Counted from the first letter of the stretch, positions 1 to 7,717 are shown. The stretch is 57,407 nt of DNA from Ensifer sp. Root278 (GCF_001429285.1 NZ_LMJJ01000016.1:1-57407), one strand, 5' to 3'. A program made the numbers and translations. Notes: generated by a model not told the origin, from the sequence alone.

Positions 1-98
1 GACACTTGAGCGCCTCGCAAATGGATGGCCCAGCAGCGATATTGACGCGCTCATGCCGTGGAACTACGCCGCCTGAACGGCCCCGGCTTGTCGCTTAC
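1..98 (+). mobile_element. IS66-family element, 3' end of transposase (TnpC) and right terminus
   Basis: The frame at bases 2-76 reads TLERLANGWPSSDIDALMPW and then NYAA before a TGA stop. This matches the extreme C-terminus of IS66 transposases, where a conserved LPWN-type motif comes just before the stop. Twenty-two bases later the sequence CTTGTCGCTTAC ends at 98; its complement GTAAGCGAC resembles the typical IS66 terminal inverted repeat. The rest of the element lies outside the window, so intactness cannot be judged. Bases 99-317 beyond it hold no gene I can recognise. Confidence 0.7.
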
Positions 99-317
99 AT
101 TAGTTCCAAGCACGCGGCCCGAAGCCGGCTGCGAGAGGGCCGCCACGAAACGAGGCGGATGGCAAACATAGTCTCGGTGGCAGCCGACGCTCGGCTGACT
201 CAGGATTGCCTGCAGGAAATCTGCAAAGCTGCAAATTTAACAACTCACAACCGAGCCGTTCTTTACGAGCGCTGAGCACGGCTTGTTGCGAGCGAGTTCT
301 TTGCTTGGGTCATCGCC

Positions 318-422
318 TTACAGAAGCGCCACCATTGCCGCGATAATCAACATTGCAAATACCACGAGCCCAATGTGGAGTAGTTCCGCTCGGCGGCCGT
401 TGTTTCGAGAGGTTCGAGCCAT
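318..422 (-). CDS. Small single-span membrane protein, 34 aa
   Basis: A 34-residue frame starts at an ATG (422-420) preceded by GAGG about seven bases upstream, a good ribosome binding site. The protein has a basic, hydrophilic head (MARTSRNNGRRAELL) followed by one hydrophobic helix (roughly residues 17-34) running to the C-terminus, a topology expected for an inner-membrane microprotein with a cytoplasmic N-terminus. I do not recognise a family. It stands alone between the IS66 end and the cysA-like gene. The case rests on ribosome site, start and hydrophobic pattern together; expression is unproven. Confidence 0.5.
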   Translation of the reverse strand: MARTSRNNGRRAELLHIGLVVFAMLIIAAMVALL

Positions 423-796
423 GACTTTACCTCATCATTTGACAGGTAACGCGCGGCTCACACGATTGTTCATGGCCTCGCTGTCTGCTGCCGACTGCGC
501 CTGGTATCCCTTCGGCGCCCTTGGGGGCTGAAGCGTTGTGGCCGAATCCGGACGGGCAAGCGCCAATCCCTCTCGTTGCGCCGCGGACCCCGCTCATTCC
601 ATGCAGGATCAGGGCTGAGTTTGAGAGACGTGCCAGAGCCTTTTTACGCGGACGCGGCAGCCGCGAGCAGTTGCACCATGTCTCCGCTTCCGGTTTCCAA
701 TGCGAAGTCGCCAGCTCCCCTGAGAGCACATCGAACCAACTCTGTGCTGGCGCGTTCAAATGATGCAATGAATGGCACTCACTTGGACCTGGGTAT
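423..796. other. Intergenic stretch without a supported gene
   Basis: Open frames exist on both strands here (for example a 180-codon minus frame reaching 969), but none has a credible ribosome site or a recognisable domain, and they overlap the start of the cysA-like gene. I see no repeat or strong hairpin. It presumably holds the promoter for the ABC ATPase gene that starts at 797. Confidence 0.4.
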
Positions 797-1840
797 ATGG
801 AAGTACGAATCCAAGGCCTACGCAAAGAATATGACCGCATCCCTGCGCTCGCCGACGTTTCTCTTGACATCCACTCTGGTGAGTTGATCGCTTTGCTTGG
901 ACCCTCCGGCTCCGGAAAGACGACGTTGCTTAGGTTGATTGCCGGCCTCGAGAGCCCGACCGATGGCACGATTTTCTTCGATGCCGAGGACGCGTCGATG
1001 AAGACGGTGCAGGAAAGAAATATCGGCTTCGTCTTTCAGCACTATGCCCTCTTTCGGCATATGACTGTGCTGGAGAACGTGGCTTTCGGTCTAAAGGTTC
1101 GCCGCTCCAATCGGCGGCAACCACCGGCAGAACTTCACAAGATGGCACTCGAGTTACTCGAGCTCGTACAGCTGTCAGGATTTGAAAATCGCTACCCCGC
1201 TCATCTCTCCGGCGGCCAACGCCAGCGCGTGGCGCTTGCCCGGGCCATGGCGGTTAAGCCGACCGTCTTGTTGCTCGACGAGCCCTTCGGTGCGCTTGAC
1301 GCTCAAGTGCGCAAGGAATTGCGCCAGTGGCTGCGTGAAATCCATGATCGGACCGGATACACGACCGTATTTGTCACCCACGACCAGGAGGAGGCGCTCG
1401 AACTGGCTGATCGCGTGGTGGTGCTGAACAAAGGTATGATCGAGCAATCCGGTACGCCGGACGAAATCTATGATCACCCAATCTCTACTTTCGTCTACGG
1501 GTTCATTGGCCAGTCGAATTGCTTAAAGGTCATGCTTTCAAACGGCGAAATCCGGTTCGAAGATCTGCCCACAGGGCTGCGTGCTGCAACCGAAGGCGAT
1601 GGCGAGGCTTTACTGTATTTCCGCCCGCACGACATAGAACTCGTCGATGGCTCTCGGGGCAGCCTTGAAGGCTTCATCATCGGGAGCCGGCGGGTTGCCG
1701 GTACGCGCCATCTCGAGCTAGATCTGGGCAATACGCATGCGGCCGTCGAAATCGAGTTGCCGCCGGAGCGCGCGTCTTTTGCACACAGAAGCCGAATCGC
1801 CTTCAGGCCCACCAAGTGGAGGCTGTTCTGCAGCGAATAA
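797..1840 (+). CDS. cysA: Sulfate/thiosulfate-type ABC transporter ATP-binding protein (orphan)
   Basis: This 347-residue protein is an importer ATPase of the CysA type. Walker [10 protein letters not shown] lies at residues 35-43, the Q-loop glutamine near 81, signature LSGGQRQR at 137-144, Walker B LLLDEP at 158-163 and the switch histidine (VTHDQ) at 195. A C-terminal TOBE-like regulatory region follows from about 240. CysA normally energises import of sulfate or thiosulfate through CysT/CysW with a periplasmic binding protein. None of these partners is adjacent, so the gene is an orphan, either serving a transporter encoded elsewhere or left over from a rearranged operon. The ribosome site before ATG 797 is weak. 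Sulfate specificity is inferred from overall resemblance. Confidence 0.75.
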   Translation: MEVRIQGLRKEYDRIPALADVSLDIHSGELIALLGPSGSGKTTLLRLIAGLESPTDGTIFFDAEDASMKTVQERNIGFVFQHYALFRHMTVLENVAFGLKVRRSNRRQPPAELHKMALELLELVQLSGFENRYPAHLSGGQRQRVALARAMAVKPTVLLLDEPFGALDAQVRKELRQWLREIHDRTGYTTVFVTHDQEEALELADRVVVLNKGMIEQSGTPDEIYDHPISTFVYGFIGQSNCLKVMLSNGEIRFEDLPTGLRAATEGDGEALLYFRPHDIELVDGSRGSLEGFIIGSRRVAGTRHLELDLGNTHAAVEIELPPERASFAHRSRIAFRPTKWRLFCSE

Positions 1841-2158
1841 GAGCGGTCGCGGCCGACCGGTAGAGCCTGGACACAGCGCCCGCGTGAGTAACGCGGGCGA
1901 GCAATGATATCCGCCCTCGGCCTGACAGATCTCTTCGAAATAAACGAAACAGCTATTTTGTTAAATGACTCACTCGCTTAGTTAACAAAGAAGAGGGAAG
2001 CGGGTGCGTTTCCTACATCAGGGGTCGATAGCGGCCTGCGGTGCCGCGAATCGAACGAAACGTTGGTGAGCGCGTCCGCTGGCGGGACCCCTGTTTGGTA
2101 CGGGGTTGGACCGCCACCGGCTTGCTATCGCGAAGCGTTCAACGAGGAGGGTTTCGAA
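1841..2158. other. Intergenic region with a hairpin and a wide inverted repeat
   Basis: No gene is supported. It contains the hairpin at 1878-1898 (listed separately) and an 8-bp inverted repeat, TTTGTTAA at 1957-1964 and TTAACAAA at 1982-1989, separated by 17 bases. Half-sites about 25 bp apart centre to centre could be a binding site for a dimeric regulator, but no gene start lies close downstream on the plus strand, so this is only noted. Confidence 0.35.
1878..1898. terminator. Hairpin after cysA-like gene, possible terminator
   Basis: GCCCGCG (1878-1884) pairs perfectly with CGCGGGC (1892-1898) around a 7-base loop, 38 bases after the stop of the ABC ATPase gene. No T-run follows, so intrinsic termination is uncertain; it may instead stabilise the transcript end. 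Confidence 0.4.
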
Positions 2159-2605
2159 CTATCTCGCCCGTGCCTGAAGCCTGTTGCGTAGGCCGTCGAT
2201 CGTGGCGCGGAGGGTATCGAGAGCGTCCGCTTCCAGCGCAACCGCATCGCCGATGCAATGCATGACATCATCGGCCTGACCCTGCAGGGCGCGGCCTTTC
2301 TCCGTCAGGTGCAGAAGCACCTCGCGTTCGTCCTGGGGGTTGCGCGTTCTCGTGATTAAGCCGGCAACGTTCAGGCGCTTGAGCAACGGCGTAAGCGTGC
2401 TGGAATCAAGGAAGAGATTGTTACCCAGCTCCTTGACGTTCTGGCCGTCGCGATTCCAGAGCGACACCATGACCAGGTATTGCGGGTACGTCAGGCCTAG
2501 CTTGTCCAGTAATGGCCGATAAAGCTGGGTGAATGCGTGGCTCGCGGAATAGAGGGAAAAGCAGAGCATTCCGGCGACGCCGCGATGGTCGTCTGGCTTC
2601 GTCAT
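2159..2605 (-). CDS. MarR-family regulator, OhrR type (organic hydroperoxide sensing)
   Basis: This 148-residue winged-helix regulator has the OhrR hallmark: a reactive cysteine at position 15 in the context MLCFSLYSAS, followed by the conserved LTYPQYLVM segment. In OhrR proteins oxidation of this cysteine by organic peroxides releases DNA and derepresses the target. The start is ATG 2605 with GGAAAGGAGA just upstream; a longer in-frame start at 2626 lacks this. It is divergent from a secreted alpha/beta hydrolase at 2766, and the shared 160-bp spacer carries a palindrome over a sigma70 -10 box plus tandem repeats, so it probably controls the hydrolase and itself. An ohr gene, the usual target, is not seen nearby. 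Confidence 0.85.
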   Translation of the reverse strand: MTKPDDHRGVAGMLCFSLYSASHAFTQLYRPLLDKLGLTYPQYLVMVSLWNRDGQNVKELGNNLFLDSSTLTPLLKRLNVAGLITRTRNPQDEREVLLHLTEKGRALQGQADDVMHCIGDAVALEADALDTLRATIDGLRNRLQARAR

Positions 2606-2620
2606 CGCGATCTCCTTTCC

Positions 2621-2716
2621 GCACAAATAATTCGCCCACGATCTATTTGCAAGCAGTTGACATACTCATTCCGGAAACATATATGTTGCACACAAATAAA
2701 TCGCACACAAATAAAT
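2621..2716. repeat. Direct repeats GCACACAAATAAAT in divergent promoter
   Basis: Two tandem copies of GCACACAAATAAAT lie at 2688-2701 and 2703-2716 (15-bp period), and a related GCACAAATAATTCG lies at 2621-2634. The tandem pair starts right after the 12-bp palindrome at 2676-2687. Their place between two divergent starts suggests regulator binding, presumably by the MarR protein. This is inference. Confidence 0.55.
2657..2687 (+). promoter_or_regulatory. Sigma70 promoter with overlapping operator palindrome for the hydrolase gene
   Basis: TTGACA (2657-2662) is followed after 17 bases by TATATG (2680-2685), a near-consensus -35/-10 pair directed to the hydrolase at 2766. The -10 sits inside the perfect 12-bp palindrome AACATATATGTT (2676-2687). 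A repressor bound there would block polymerase; the OhrR/MarR gene on the other side is the obvious candidate. Confidence 0.6.
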
Positions 2717-2765
2717 TAACAGCTTCACGCCTGAACCTAGATCCCGAGCCACGAAGGATATCGTC

Positions 2766-3533
2766 ATGTTCAAACTCGCCGCCACCGTTGCCTTTGCCGC
2801 CGCTCTCCTGTCCGGCAGTGCAATTGCCCAGCCCGCAAAGCCCACAGTCATTCTCGTCCACGGCGCTTTCGCCGACTCGTCGAGCTGGAATGGTGTGACG
2901 AAGATCCTTCAGAAGGACGGTTACACGGTCGTTGCCGCGGCCAATCCCCTGCGCAGTGTCGCCGGTGATGCGGCCTATGTTTCAGACATCATATCGAGCA
3001 TCAAAGGATCCGTCGTCCTGGTCGGGCATTCTTACGGAGGCCAGGTGATCTCGACCGCTGCCAACGGCAAGGACAATGTCAAGTCGCTGGTCTATGTGGC
3101 AGCGTTCGCTCCGGAAGCAGGGGAAGCAGCTGCCGATCTCGCCGGTAAGTTCCCGGGCGGAACACTTGGCCAAGCGCTCGCCGCTCCGGTCAAGCTGGTA
3201 GATGGCGGCGTCGATCTTTCCATCGACCAGGCGAAGTTTCACGACCAGTTCGCCCACGACGTTTCAATTGAGGATGCGGCATTGATGGCCGCCGGCCAGC
3301 GCCCGATCACCGAAGCTGCCTTGACGGAAAAGTCCGGTTCGCCGGCCTGGAAAACGCTGCCCTCCTACTTCATCTATGGGGACGGCGACAAGAACATCCC
3401 AGCGAAGGCACTCGGCTTCATGGCCGAACGGGCAGGCTCAAAGCACACTGTCGTGATCAAGGGTGCATCCCATGTTGTGATGGTGTCACAGCCCCAAGCC
3501 GTCGCGGACCTAATCGAAGAGGCTGCACAGTAA
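2766..3533 (+). CDS. Secreted alpha/beta hydrolase
   Basis: This 255-residue protein begins with a typical Sec signal peptide (about residues 1-21, ending AIA before Q) and then shows the alpha/beta hydrolase fold: the oxyanion segment VHGAFAD near 31, nucleophile Ser89 in GHSYGG, a probable acid at Asp206 or Asp208 (YGDGDK) and His236 in GASHVV. It resembles small esterase or salicylate-esterase-like hydrolases; the substrate cannot be told from sequence. After cleavage it would work in the periplasm or outside. The divergent OhrR-type gene and the operator over its promoter suggest induction by oxidative or organic-peroxide stress. A terminator-like hairpin follows at 3556. Confidence 0.8.
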   Translation: MFKLAATVAFAAALLSGSAIAQPAKPTVILVHGAFADSSSWNGVTKILQKDGYTVVAAANPLRSVAGDAAYVSDIISSIKGSVVLVGHSYGGQVISTAANGKDNVKSLVYVAAFAPEAGEAAADLAGKFPGGTLGQALAAPVKLVDGGVDLSIDQAKFHDQFAHDVSIEDAALMAAGQRPITEAALTEKSGSPAWKTLPSYFIYGDGDKNIPAKALGFMAERAGSKHTVVIKGASHVVMVSQPQAVADLIEEAAQ

Positions 3534-3555
3534 TCTTTGTAAATTGCTGGTGATC

Positions 3556-3586
3556 AAAGGCCGTCATCCGGAAGGGTGGCGGCTTT
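3556..3586 (+). terminator. Terminator-like hairpin after the hydrolase gene
   Basis: AAAGGCCGTCATCC is followed by loop GGAA and by GGGTGGCGGCTTT, giving an imperfect but long stem (with a bulge and wobble pairs) that starts with A residues and ends with CTTT, 23 bases after the hydrolase stop. Confidence 0.5.
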
Positions 3587-3820
3587 GGCGTAAGAGCAGG
3601 GACTGCGGCTACGCCTGTTTCAGGGCGTCAACCTTGCTCGCGTTGTCAGCATGCTTCCCGGCTTCATGCATTTTCATTTCGCCCGACGGCTGAGGTGCGG
3701 TCCCAGCCTTCAAGCAAGGGCCTAAGCGGGTTCTGGCGCCGCAATCTGGACCGTACTATCCGCTTGCAACACCGAGGGGAGCACATATGTGCTTTTGTAA
3801 GGCACGAGCGGTCTATATCC
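3587..3820. other. Intergenic stretch, possible decayed small ORF
   Basis: Nothing strong is present. On the minus strand a 22-codon frame beginning MKMHEAGKHADNAS and ending before TAG near 3610 is preceded by an open, unstarted frame. It looks like the tail of a small helical protein, possibly decayed. I do not call a gene. Confidence 0.3.
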
Positions 3821-4090
3821 ATGACCTTCTATAATTTGCTAATGGGTCTCGGTCTTGTTGGTATGATCGGAATTATGGAGACGGGCTTTTGGCGTGTCAC
3901 CCGTGTGAAGCCAGCACGACAATCCCCAAAGCGACGGTGCCCCGCCGACGTGAGGGATATGCGCACTGCCACTGCGAAGACACTGGCGAGGTTGAGAAGG
4001 ACTGATGGCAAAGCCTCGAAGAAAGCAGGAGAGTCATGGTCGCAGACTATATTGACGAATTCATCATGTTTTGCGCCGGCCTGTGGATGA
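3821..4090 (+). CDS. Hypothetical small protein, weak support
   Basis: From ATG 3821 a frame of 89 codons begins with a hydrophobic segment (MTFYNLLMGLGLVGMIGIME, about residues 1-20) and continues as a basic, low-complexity tail. No clear ribosome site precedes the ATG, and its end overlaps the better supported gene at 4036 by 55 bases. Only the first third looks protein-like; the rest may be out-of-frame drift after a decayed gene. No family is recognised. Confidence 0.22.
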   Translation: MTFYNLLMGLGLVGMIGIMETGFWRVTRVKPARQSPKRRCPADVRDMRTATAKTLARLRRTDGKASKKAGESWSQTILTNSSCFAPACG

Positions 4091-4218
4091 CGTCCGTGGG
4101 CTTTGGGTATGTGACTTTGTCGAGAAACCCGGCAAACCAACTGCCGCTGGCCCGCCACTTCAAGTGGTTGGGCCCCTTGCTGCTCGTTATCGCAATCGTT
4201 CTGGCCTTCGCCTCATAA
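4036..4218 (+). CDS. Small two-segment membrane protein, 60 aa
   Basis: ATG 4036 is preceded by GCAGGAGAGTC, a good ribosome site. The 60-residue product has a hydrophobic stretch around residues 8-28 (EFIMFCAGLWMTSVGFGYVT) and a second at about 45-60 that ends the protein (LLLVIAIVLAFAS), joined by a short polar linker. This predicts a small inner-membrane protein with both ends on one side. I recognise no family or partner; neighbours are unrelated small or decayed genes. Confidence 0.55.
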   Translation: MVADYIDEFIMFCAGLWMTSVGFGYVTLSRNPANQLPLARHFKWLGPLLLVIAIVLAFAS

Positions 4219-4319
4219 ACCTGCCATCGAAGAAGGGCAGGGGGTGCGGTAAGATGGAAGGGCTCATTTCTTTGGTAGGGACTGTCGTGATCCTTCGATT
4301 CCCTACCACAATCGGGACT

Positions 4320-4738
4320 TTAGTCGGCGACGCCTTGACCCGGTTGCAGTTCATTGACGGCCGTCATCGCCCGGCGCCGCTCGATGGAAGCCTCCAATTG
4401 ATCTCCGTGGCAAGCCCCGTTCATCGGATGCGATAGTCGGCTGAGGAACTCCGATTTCGTGGCCTCGAATTCCTGAGCCGTGAGAATGCCTTTCGCGTGA
4501 AGTGCCGCGAGGCGTTCGATCCTGTCGAAGATGTCCGCATCCGACCGAACCGCCTCCGGCGCTGGATGTGCCCCTGTTGTGGCGAGGCGGATTCCGACGC
4601 GGACGATGCGAATAACGACGGCGCAGCCTTGGCGGCGGATGCTTCGGTCGCCGGCGTGTCTGCCGGTTCCTTGCCGCCCTGCCGTATCACCGGCCTGAGA
4701 CTGTTTTGGTCTGCCATCGATGATGCAGCGACCGCCAA
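4320..4738 (-). pseudogene. SHOCT-domain protein gene, frameshifted
   Basis: The downstream part, ending at TAA 4322-4320, encodes a clear SHOCT motif: the region near 4440-4530 reads IFDRIERLAALHAKGILTAQ followed by EFEATKSEFLSRL. The upstream part (from TTG 4738 or ATG 4717) reads in another frame as an Ala/Pro/Ser-rich segment beginning MADQNSLRPVIRQGGKEPAD, typical of the linker in such small proteins. The two frames meet near 4530-4600, so one or more small indels have broken the gene. SHOCT is a short domain found at the ends of many bacterial proteins. Alternatively the SHOCT frame has its own unseen start. Confidence 0.5.
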
Positions 4739-4799
4739 ATCTCCTATGATCCGGAACTATCGCGCTCGCCAGCTATTGTTGCGCGAAAGGAGCGCACCG

Positions 4800-5315
4800 A
4801 TGACAGACATCCGAAACGCCACATTCTACGTGTTGGAACCGGACGATCCCCCTACGCCCAGTGATGCAATACCTGTCAGTTTTGAAGACGCCTTCAAGGA
4901 AGCTGAAAAGCTCACGGCGAGCGGCCGCGCGGTTCACGACGAGCCTTGCTCCGCAAGGGTAGGGTGGATTGGCCGCGCAGGGCGCGAACCTCGGATCACA
5001 AAAACCACGCAAGGTTCGTGTCTAAGTTACAAGCGGCGAAAAATGCATTCCGTTCGGAGGACATCCGATGAATACCGGGATCCCGCGACTTCGATCATCG
5101 TCTCAATCATAGGTGTCCTCGCCACCGGTTGTGTCGCCATTTCGGATCAGAAGACAGGGGCAGTCCCAACGACAACGATCCACCTACCGACTGCGATTGG
5201 CGTATCAGGAAGGAGACCGGCGGCAGGTCAGATCACGACGATGTGTTCTCGCCCGACGGAACGTCACTCTCGCTCGATGGTTGGCCCGACATTCCACGCG
5301 TCGAAGAGGAAATAA
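4800..5315 (+). CDS. Hypothetical protein, N-terminal part convincing
   Basis: ATG 4800 follows GCGAAAGGAGCGCACCG, a strong ribosome site. The first roughly 75 residues look like a real soluble protein (MTDIRNATFYVLEPDDPPTP, then an SFEDAFKEAEKLTASGRAVH helix). From about residue 80 onward the codon pattern weakens and the frame runs to 5315 through sequence that may be non-coding or frameshifted, giving 171 residues in all. I recognise no family. The gene may once have stopped much earlier. Confidence 0.4.
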   Translation: MTDIRNATFYVLEPDDPPTPSDAIPVSFEDAFKEAEKLTASGRAVHDEPCSARVGWIGRAGREPRITKTTQGSCLSYKRRKMHSVRRTSDEYRDPATSIIVSIIGVLATGCVAISDQKTGAVPTTTIHLPTAIGVSGRRPAAGQITTMCSRPTERHSRSMVGPTFHASKRK

Positions 5316-5317
5316 CG

Positions 5318-5572
5318 ATGTTGAAGACACTACTGACGGCGACTGTGCTACTCGCGCTTGCTGGGCCTTCTGCCTTTGCCTTGTCCGATATCGTGTGTGA
5401 TGAAGCCAACATGTCGAAGCTCGAAACTGACGTCAAGGCTATGACAGACGAGATGAAGAAGGACTACGCCAATAAGGAATTGGCGATGGCGAAGGAAGCA
5501 CTTGCCTCAAACGACAACGACAAATGCAAGACGCATATGTCGAACGCGATGAAGGGAAATGACCCTATGTGA
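5318..5572 (+). CDS. Small secreted protein, 84 aa
   Basis: ATG 5318 follows GAAGAGGAAATAACG, a good ribosome site. Residues 1-22 form a Sec signal peptide (MLKTLLTATVLLALAGPSAFA). The mature part of about 62 residues is Lys/Asp/Met-rich and helical, with two cysteines (IVCDEANM and DKCKTHM) that could form a disulfide in the periplasm. It fits small uncharacterised periplasmic proteins common in rhizobia; the role is unknown. A GC-rich hairpin follows at 5597. Confidence 0.7.
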   Translation: MLKTLLTATVLLALAGPSAFALSDIVCDEANMSKLETDVKAMTDEMKKDYANKELAMAKEALASNDNDKCKTHMSNAMKGNDPM

Positions 5573-5596
5573 CGGGTTCAGGCAGCCCTAACGAAT

Positions 5597-5620
5597 GGCC
5601 CCGCAGGCAACCCCGGGGCC
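5597..5620 (+). terminator. GC-rich hairpin after the small secreted protein gene
   Basis: GGCCCCG (5597-5603) and CGGGGCC (5614-5620) form a 7-bp stem with a 10-base loop, followed by TTCG. It lies 25 bases after the stop codon at 5572. No long T-run follows. Confidence 0.4.
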
Positions 5621-5760
5621 TTCGCGCCGTAGCTCCGGTGTTGAAAACCGCATGCTTGCTGGTAGCAAATAAGTCCAGAGGAATCACAACGGAGCTGGCT
5701 TCCTATTTCGACTGCGCGTCACTTTCTCACTGCTCGGCCGTCAGGGAGGCCGCCGCTTGT

Positions 5761-6246
5761 CTAGCGCGGGGTGTCCTTCCGTTTGAGGAGGCCAGCGCGG
5801 ATCACGTCCGACTTTGACGCTGGGGTGGGGAGGGGAGGTGCCGACTTTGGATTGCGTGATCCATCGCGCGCCTTGAAACCCTCGTACTTCTGTTGTGCAT
5901 CCAACCTGTCGGCGTCCGATACAGGACCGACCGGTGTACCATTGATGTCATGGCGGACGGATCCGGGTCGCGCGACCGCGATCTGATAGCTCCGCGAATG
6001 CACATAAGTTGCCATCGTCTTGCGCAGAGCCGTGACGCTGAATTCCGGTTTCAGGAGAGGGCGGATTTCATCCCAGAGCCCGAGTGCAAAGGGTCGGATC
6101 GGGTCGCCAATCTTGGCTGGAAGAACTGCGATCGGCCGGGTGAGAAGAGCATTGATTGCCACGGTCTTGGCGACCTCTCGTTCACGGGCGAGAACCGGGT
6201 CGGAGTTCTCTCGCGGAGATTTCGTCTTCGGTGACTTCTGACGCAT
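5761..6246 (-). CDS. ProQ/FinO-domain RNA-binding protein
   Basis: This 161-residue protein carries a ProQ/FinO RNA chaperone domain, roughly residues 30-125. Visible hallmarks are LLTRPIAVLPAKIGDPIRPF, ALGLWDEI, the LRKTMATYVHSRSYQIAVAR helix region and a RHDINGTPVG turn. FinO-type proteins bind stem-loops of small RNAs and mRNAs; FinO itself controls plasmid conjugation through FinP. Short basic tails flank the domain, including a Pro/Ser/Lys-rich C-terminus. ATG 6246 is taken as start, giving a normal N-terminus (MRQKSPKTK); a GTG at 6303 is possible. No transfer genes are nearby, so plasmid control is only a possibility. Just upstream is a decayed citrate synthase tail. Confidence 0.8.
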   Translation of the reverse strand: MRQKSPKTKSPRENSDPVLAREREVAKTVAINALLTRPIAVLPAKIGDPIRPFALGLWDEIRPLLKPEFSVTALRKTMATYVHSRSYQIAVARPGSVRHDINGTPVGPVSDADRLDAQQKYEGFKARDGSRNPKSAPPLPTPASKSDVIRAGLLKRKDTPR

Positions 6247-6398
6247 CGCAGTCCGTGCCAATCCAGGAATATCGTCATTCCAGGATATGCCATTCGGTAC
6301 CACGAACCAATGACATCAGCTTAGCGCCCATAGGCTCGCCGCTCGCGGCCGCTGGGCGCTTCCGGGTAAGGGGCAAAGCCTCTGAGGCGGAGCGGCCG

Positions 6399-6572
6399 CC
6401 TGAGGCGATGCGCTTCCCCACGGCGATCCTCGCGATCAGACGGACGGTGGGCTGGATCAGCCAGTGGAAACAGATGATCACGGACCCGCCGCCGAAGATC
6501 GGCCGGCCCCGGCATCTCTACAGCGGACCGACGCGGCGGATTACGTCGGGACCAGCGCGCGCTGATCGTTAG
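6399..6572 (+). pseudogene. Citrate synthase C-terminal fragment
   Basis: The plus frame ending at TAG 6572 reads ILAIRRTVGWISQWKQMITD and then PPPKIGRPRHLYSGPTRR. This is the unmistakable tail of type II citrate synthase (ARTVGWIAQWKEM...KIGRPRQLYTG). Only about 55 residues remain. After RR the other frame would read DYVG, as citrate synthases do (RRDYV), so there is also a one-base shift before the original end. No start or catalytic His/Asp residues remain. It is a relic of a lost or transferred gene copy. Confidence 0.7.
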
Positions 6573-7717
6573 AAGCTTGCGCCGCTGATATCGCCGCCAA
6601 GAGCGTAGCGGCCACCGATCACAAACTGCTCGGCACTCATGGCGATGTGTTTGGCCGCCGCGCGAACGTCGCGTTCGCGCCTCTCGAAGGGCTGGGACTC
6701 GGCAAGGGCCCGGGCTCCGATCAGATCGTTCACCCGCAGTACGACGCTCACTGCGACTTCAGCGGCGTGAGAACAGGCAAGCCGGTAGTTGATCCGGGCC
6801 GCAACCAGGTCAGAGCCTTCGCTTTCGACGGACGCGCACAAGGCCGACATGGCTGACCGCATGTAGGCGCCAGCCGCCCTGCACTGCGAAAGGCAGCGCC
6901 CGATCTCTGCGTGAGCCAGTTCGCGTTCTGCGACGGGGACGGTCATGCCCTGACGACGGTGGCCGGAGCTTAACGAGATGAGCGCGTCGATTGCGCCTTT
7001 CGCGATCCCAAGCGGCACTGTGGCAACAGTCCAGACAAAGGCGGAAATGCCCGGAAGGCGATAGACGACACCGGCGTGGGTAGGATTTGGCTGAAAGTCG
7101 CAAACGAATTCGGCTGGCAGGAACGCGTTGTCTGCCTCGAAGTCCCAGCTTCCGGTGCCTCTCATCCCTGACACATGCCAGTTGTCGATCAGATTGACGG
7201 CCTCACGGGGCAAGAACGCTAGAACGATCCGCCCACTGCCTTCGTTCACTTCACAAAGCGGGGCAAAGGTCGTGGCGTGTGGCGCGCCGCTGGCAAAAGG
7301 CCACCGGCCAGTGATTCGGTATCCACCCTCAGCAGGGACCGCCTTGCCAATCGCGCCTGTGCTTGAGGCGACGAAGGCCGACGGTTTCCCGAACACCTTC
7401 TGTGCGGCGTCCAAAGGCAGATAGCCGCCAGCGCGCGAAATGCCGCCTCCGTTTCCGACGAGCCAGCCGATTGTTCCATCAACTGCTGCGGCATGCTCGA
7501 CCACGGCCATGAAGTCGAGGGGCGAAAGCCCGCATCCGCCCAGTTGAGCTGGCAGCAGGAGGCGGAAGAACCCCGCTTCGCTCAAGGCACCAAACACCTC
7601 GTCCGACAGCCTTCGATCCGCGTCAAAGCGCCCGGATTGCTCTGCCAGCAAAGGGCGGATCTGTTCAAACCTTTCGATCATGGTTGCAGCGGTCGATGCC
7701 GATTGTCCGTCCAGCAT
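6569..7717 (-). CDS. Flavin-dependent monooxygenase of the acyl-CoA dehydrogenase fold
   Basis: This 382-residue protein has the acyl-CoA dehydrogenase fold in the variant used by two-component flavin monooxygenases (DszC/SfnC/HpaB-like, with the type 2 C-terminal domain). The N-terminal helical region includes FGALSEAGFFRLLLPAQLGG, a middle beta domain has the ITGRWPFASGAPHATTFAPL segment, and the C-terminal helical domain spans about 230-380. The acyl-CoA dehydrogenase catalytic Glu loop (YEGT) is absent, so an oxygenase role with reduced flavin from a reductase is likelier. ATG 7717 is chosen because AAGGAGATC precedes it. It is divergent from the LysR gene at 7822, its likely regulator. 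The substrate is unknown; no flavin reductase is adjacent. Confidence 0.75.
   Translation of the reverse strand: MLDGQSASTAATMIERFEQIRPLLAEQSGRFDADRRLSDEVFGALSEAGFFRLLLPAQLGGCGLSPLDFMAVVEHAAAVDGTIGWLVGNGGGISRAGGYLPLDAAQKVFGKPSAFVASSTGAIGKAVPAEGGYRITGRWPFASGAPHATTFAPLCEVNEGSGRIVLAFLPREAVNLIDNWHVSGMRGTGSWDFEADNAFLPAEFVCDFQPNPTHAGVVYRLPGISAFVWTVATVPLGIAKGAIDALISLSSGHRRQGMTVPVAERELAHAEIGRCLSQCRAAGAYMRSAMSALCASVESEGSDLVAARINYRLACSHAAEVAVSVVLRVNDLIGARALAESQPFERRERDVRAAAKHIAMSAEQFVIGGRYALGGDISGASF

Noticed and set aside
3590-3720. Minus-strand peptide beginning MKMHEAGK
   Set aside because: Only 22 codons from the ATG with no upstream start or ribosome site; it may be a relic, but there is too little to call a gene.
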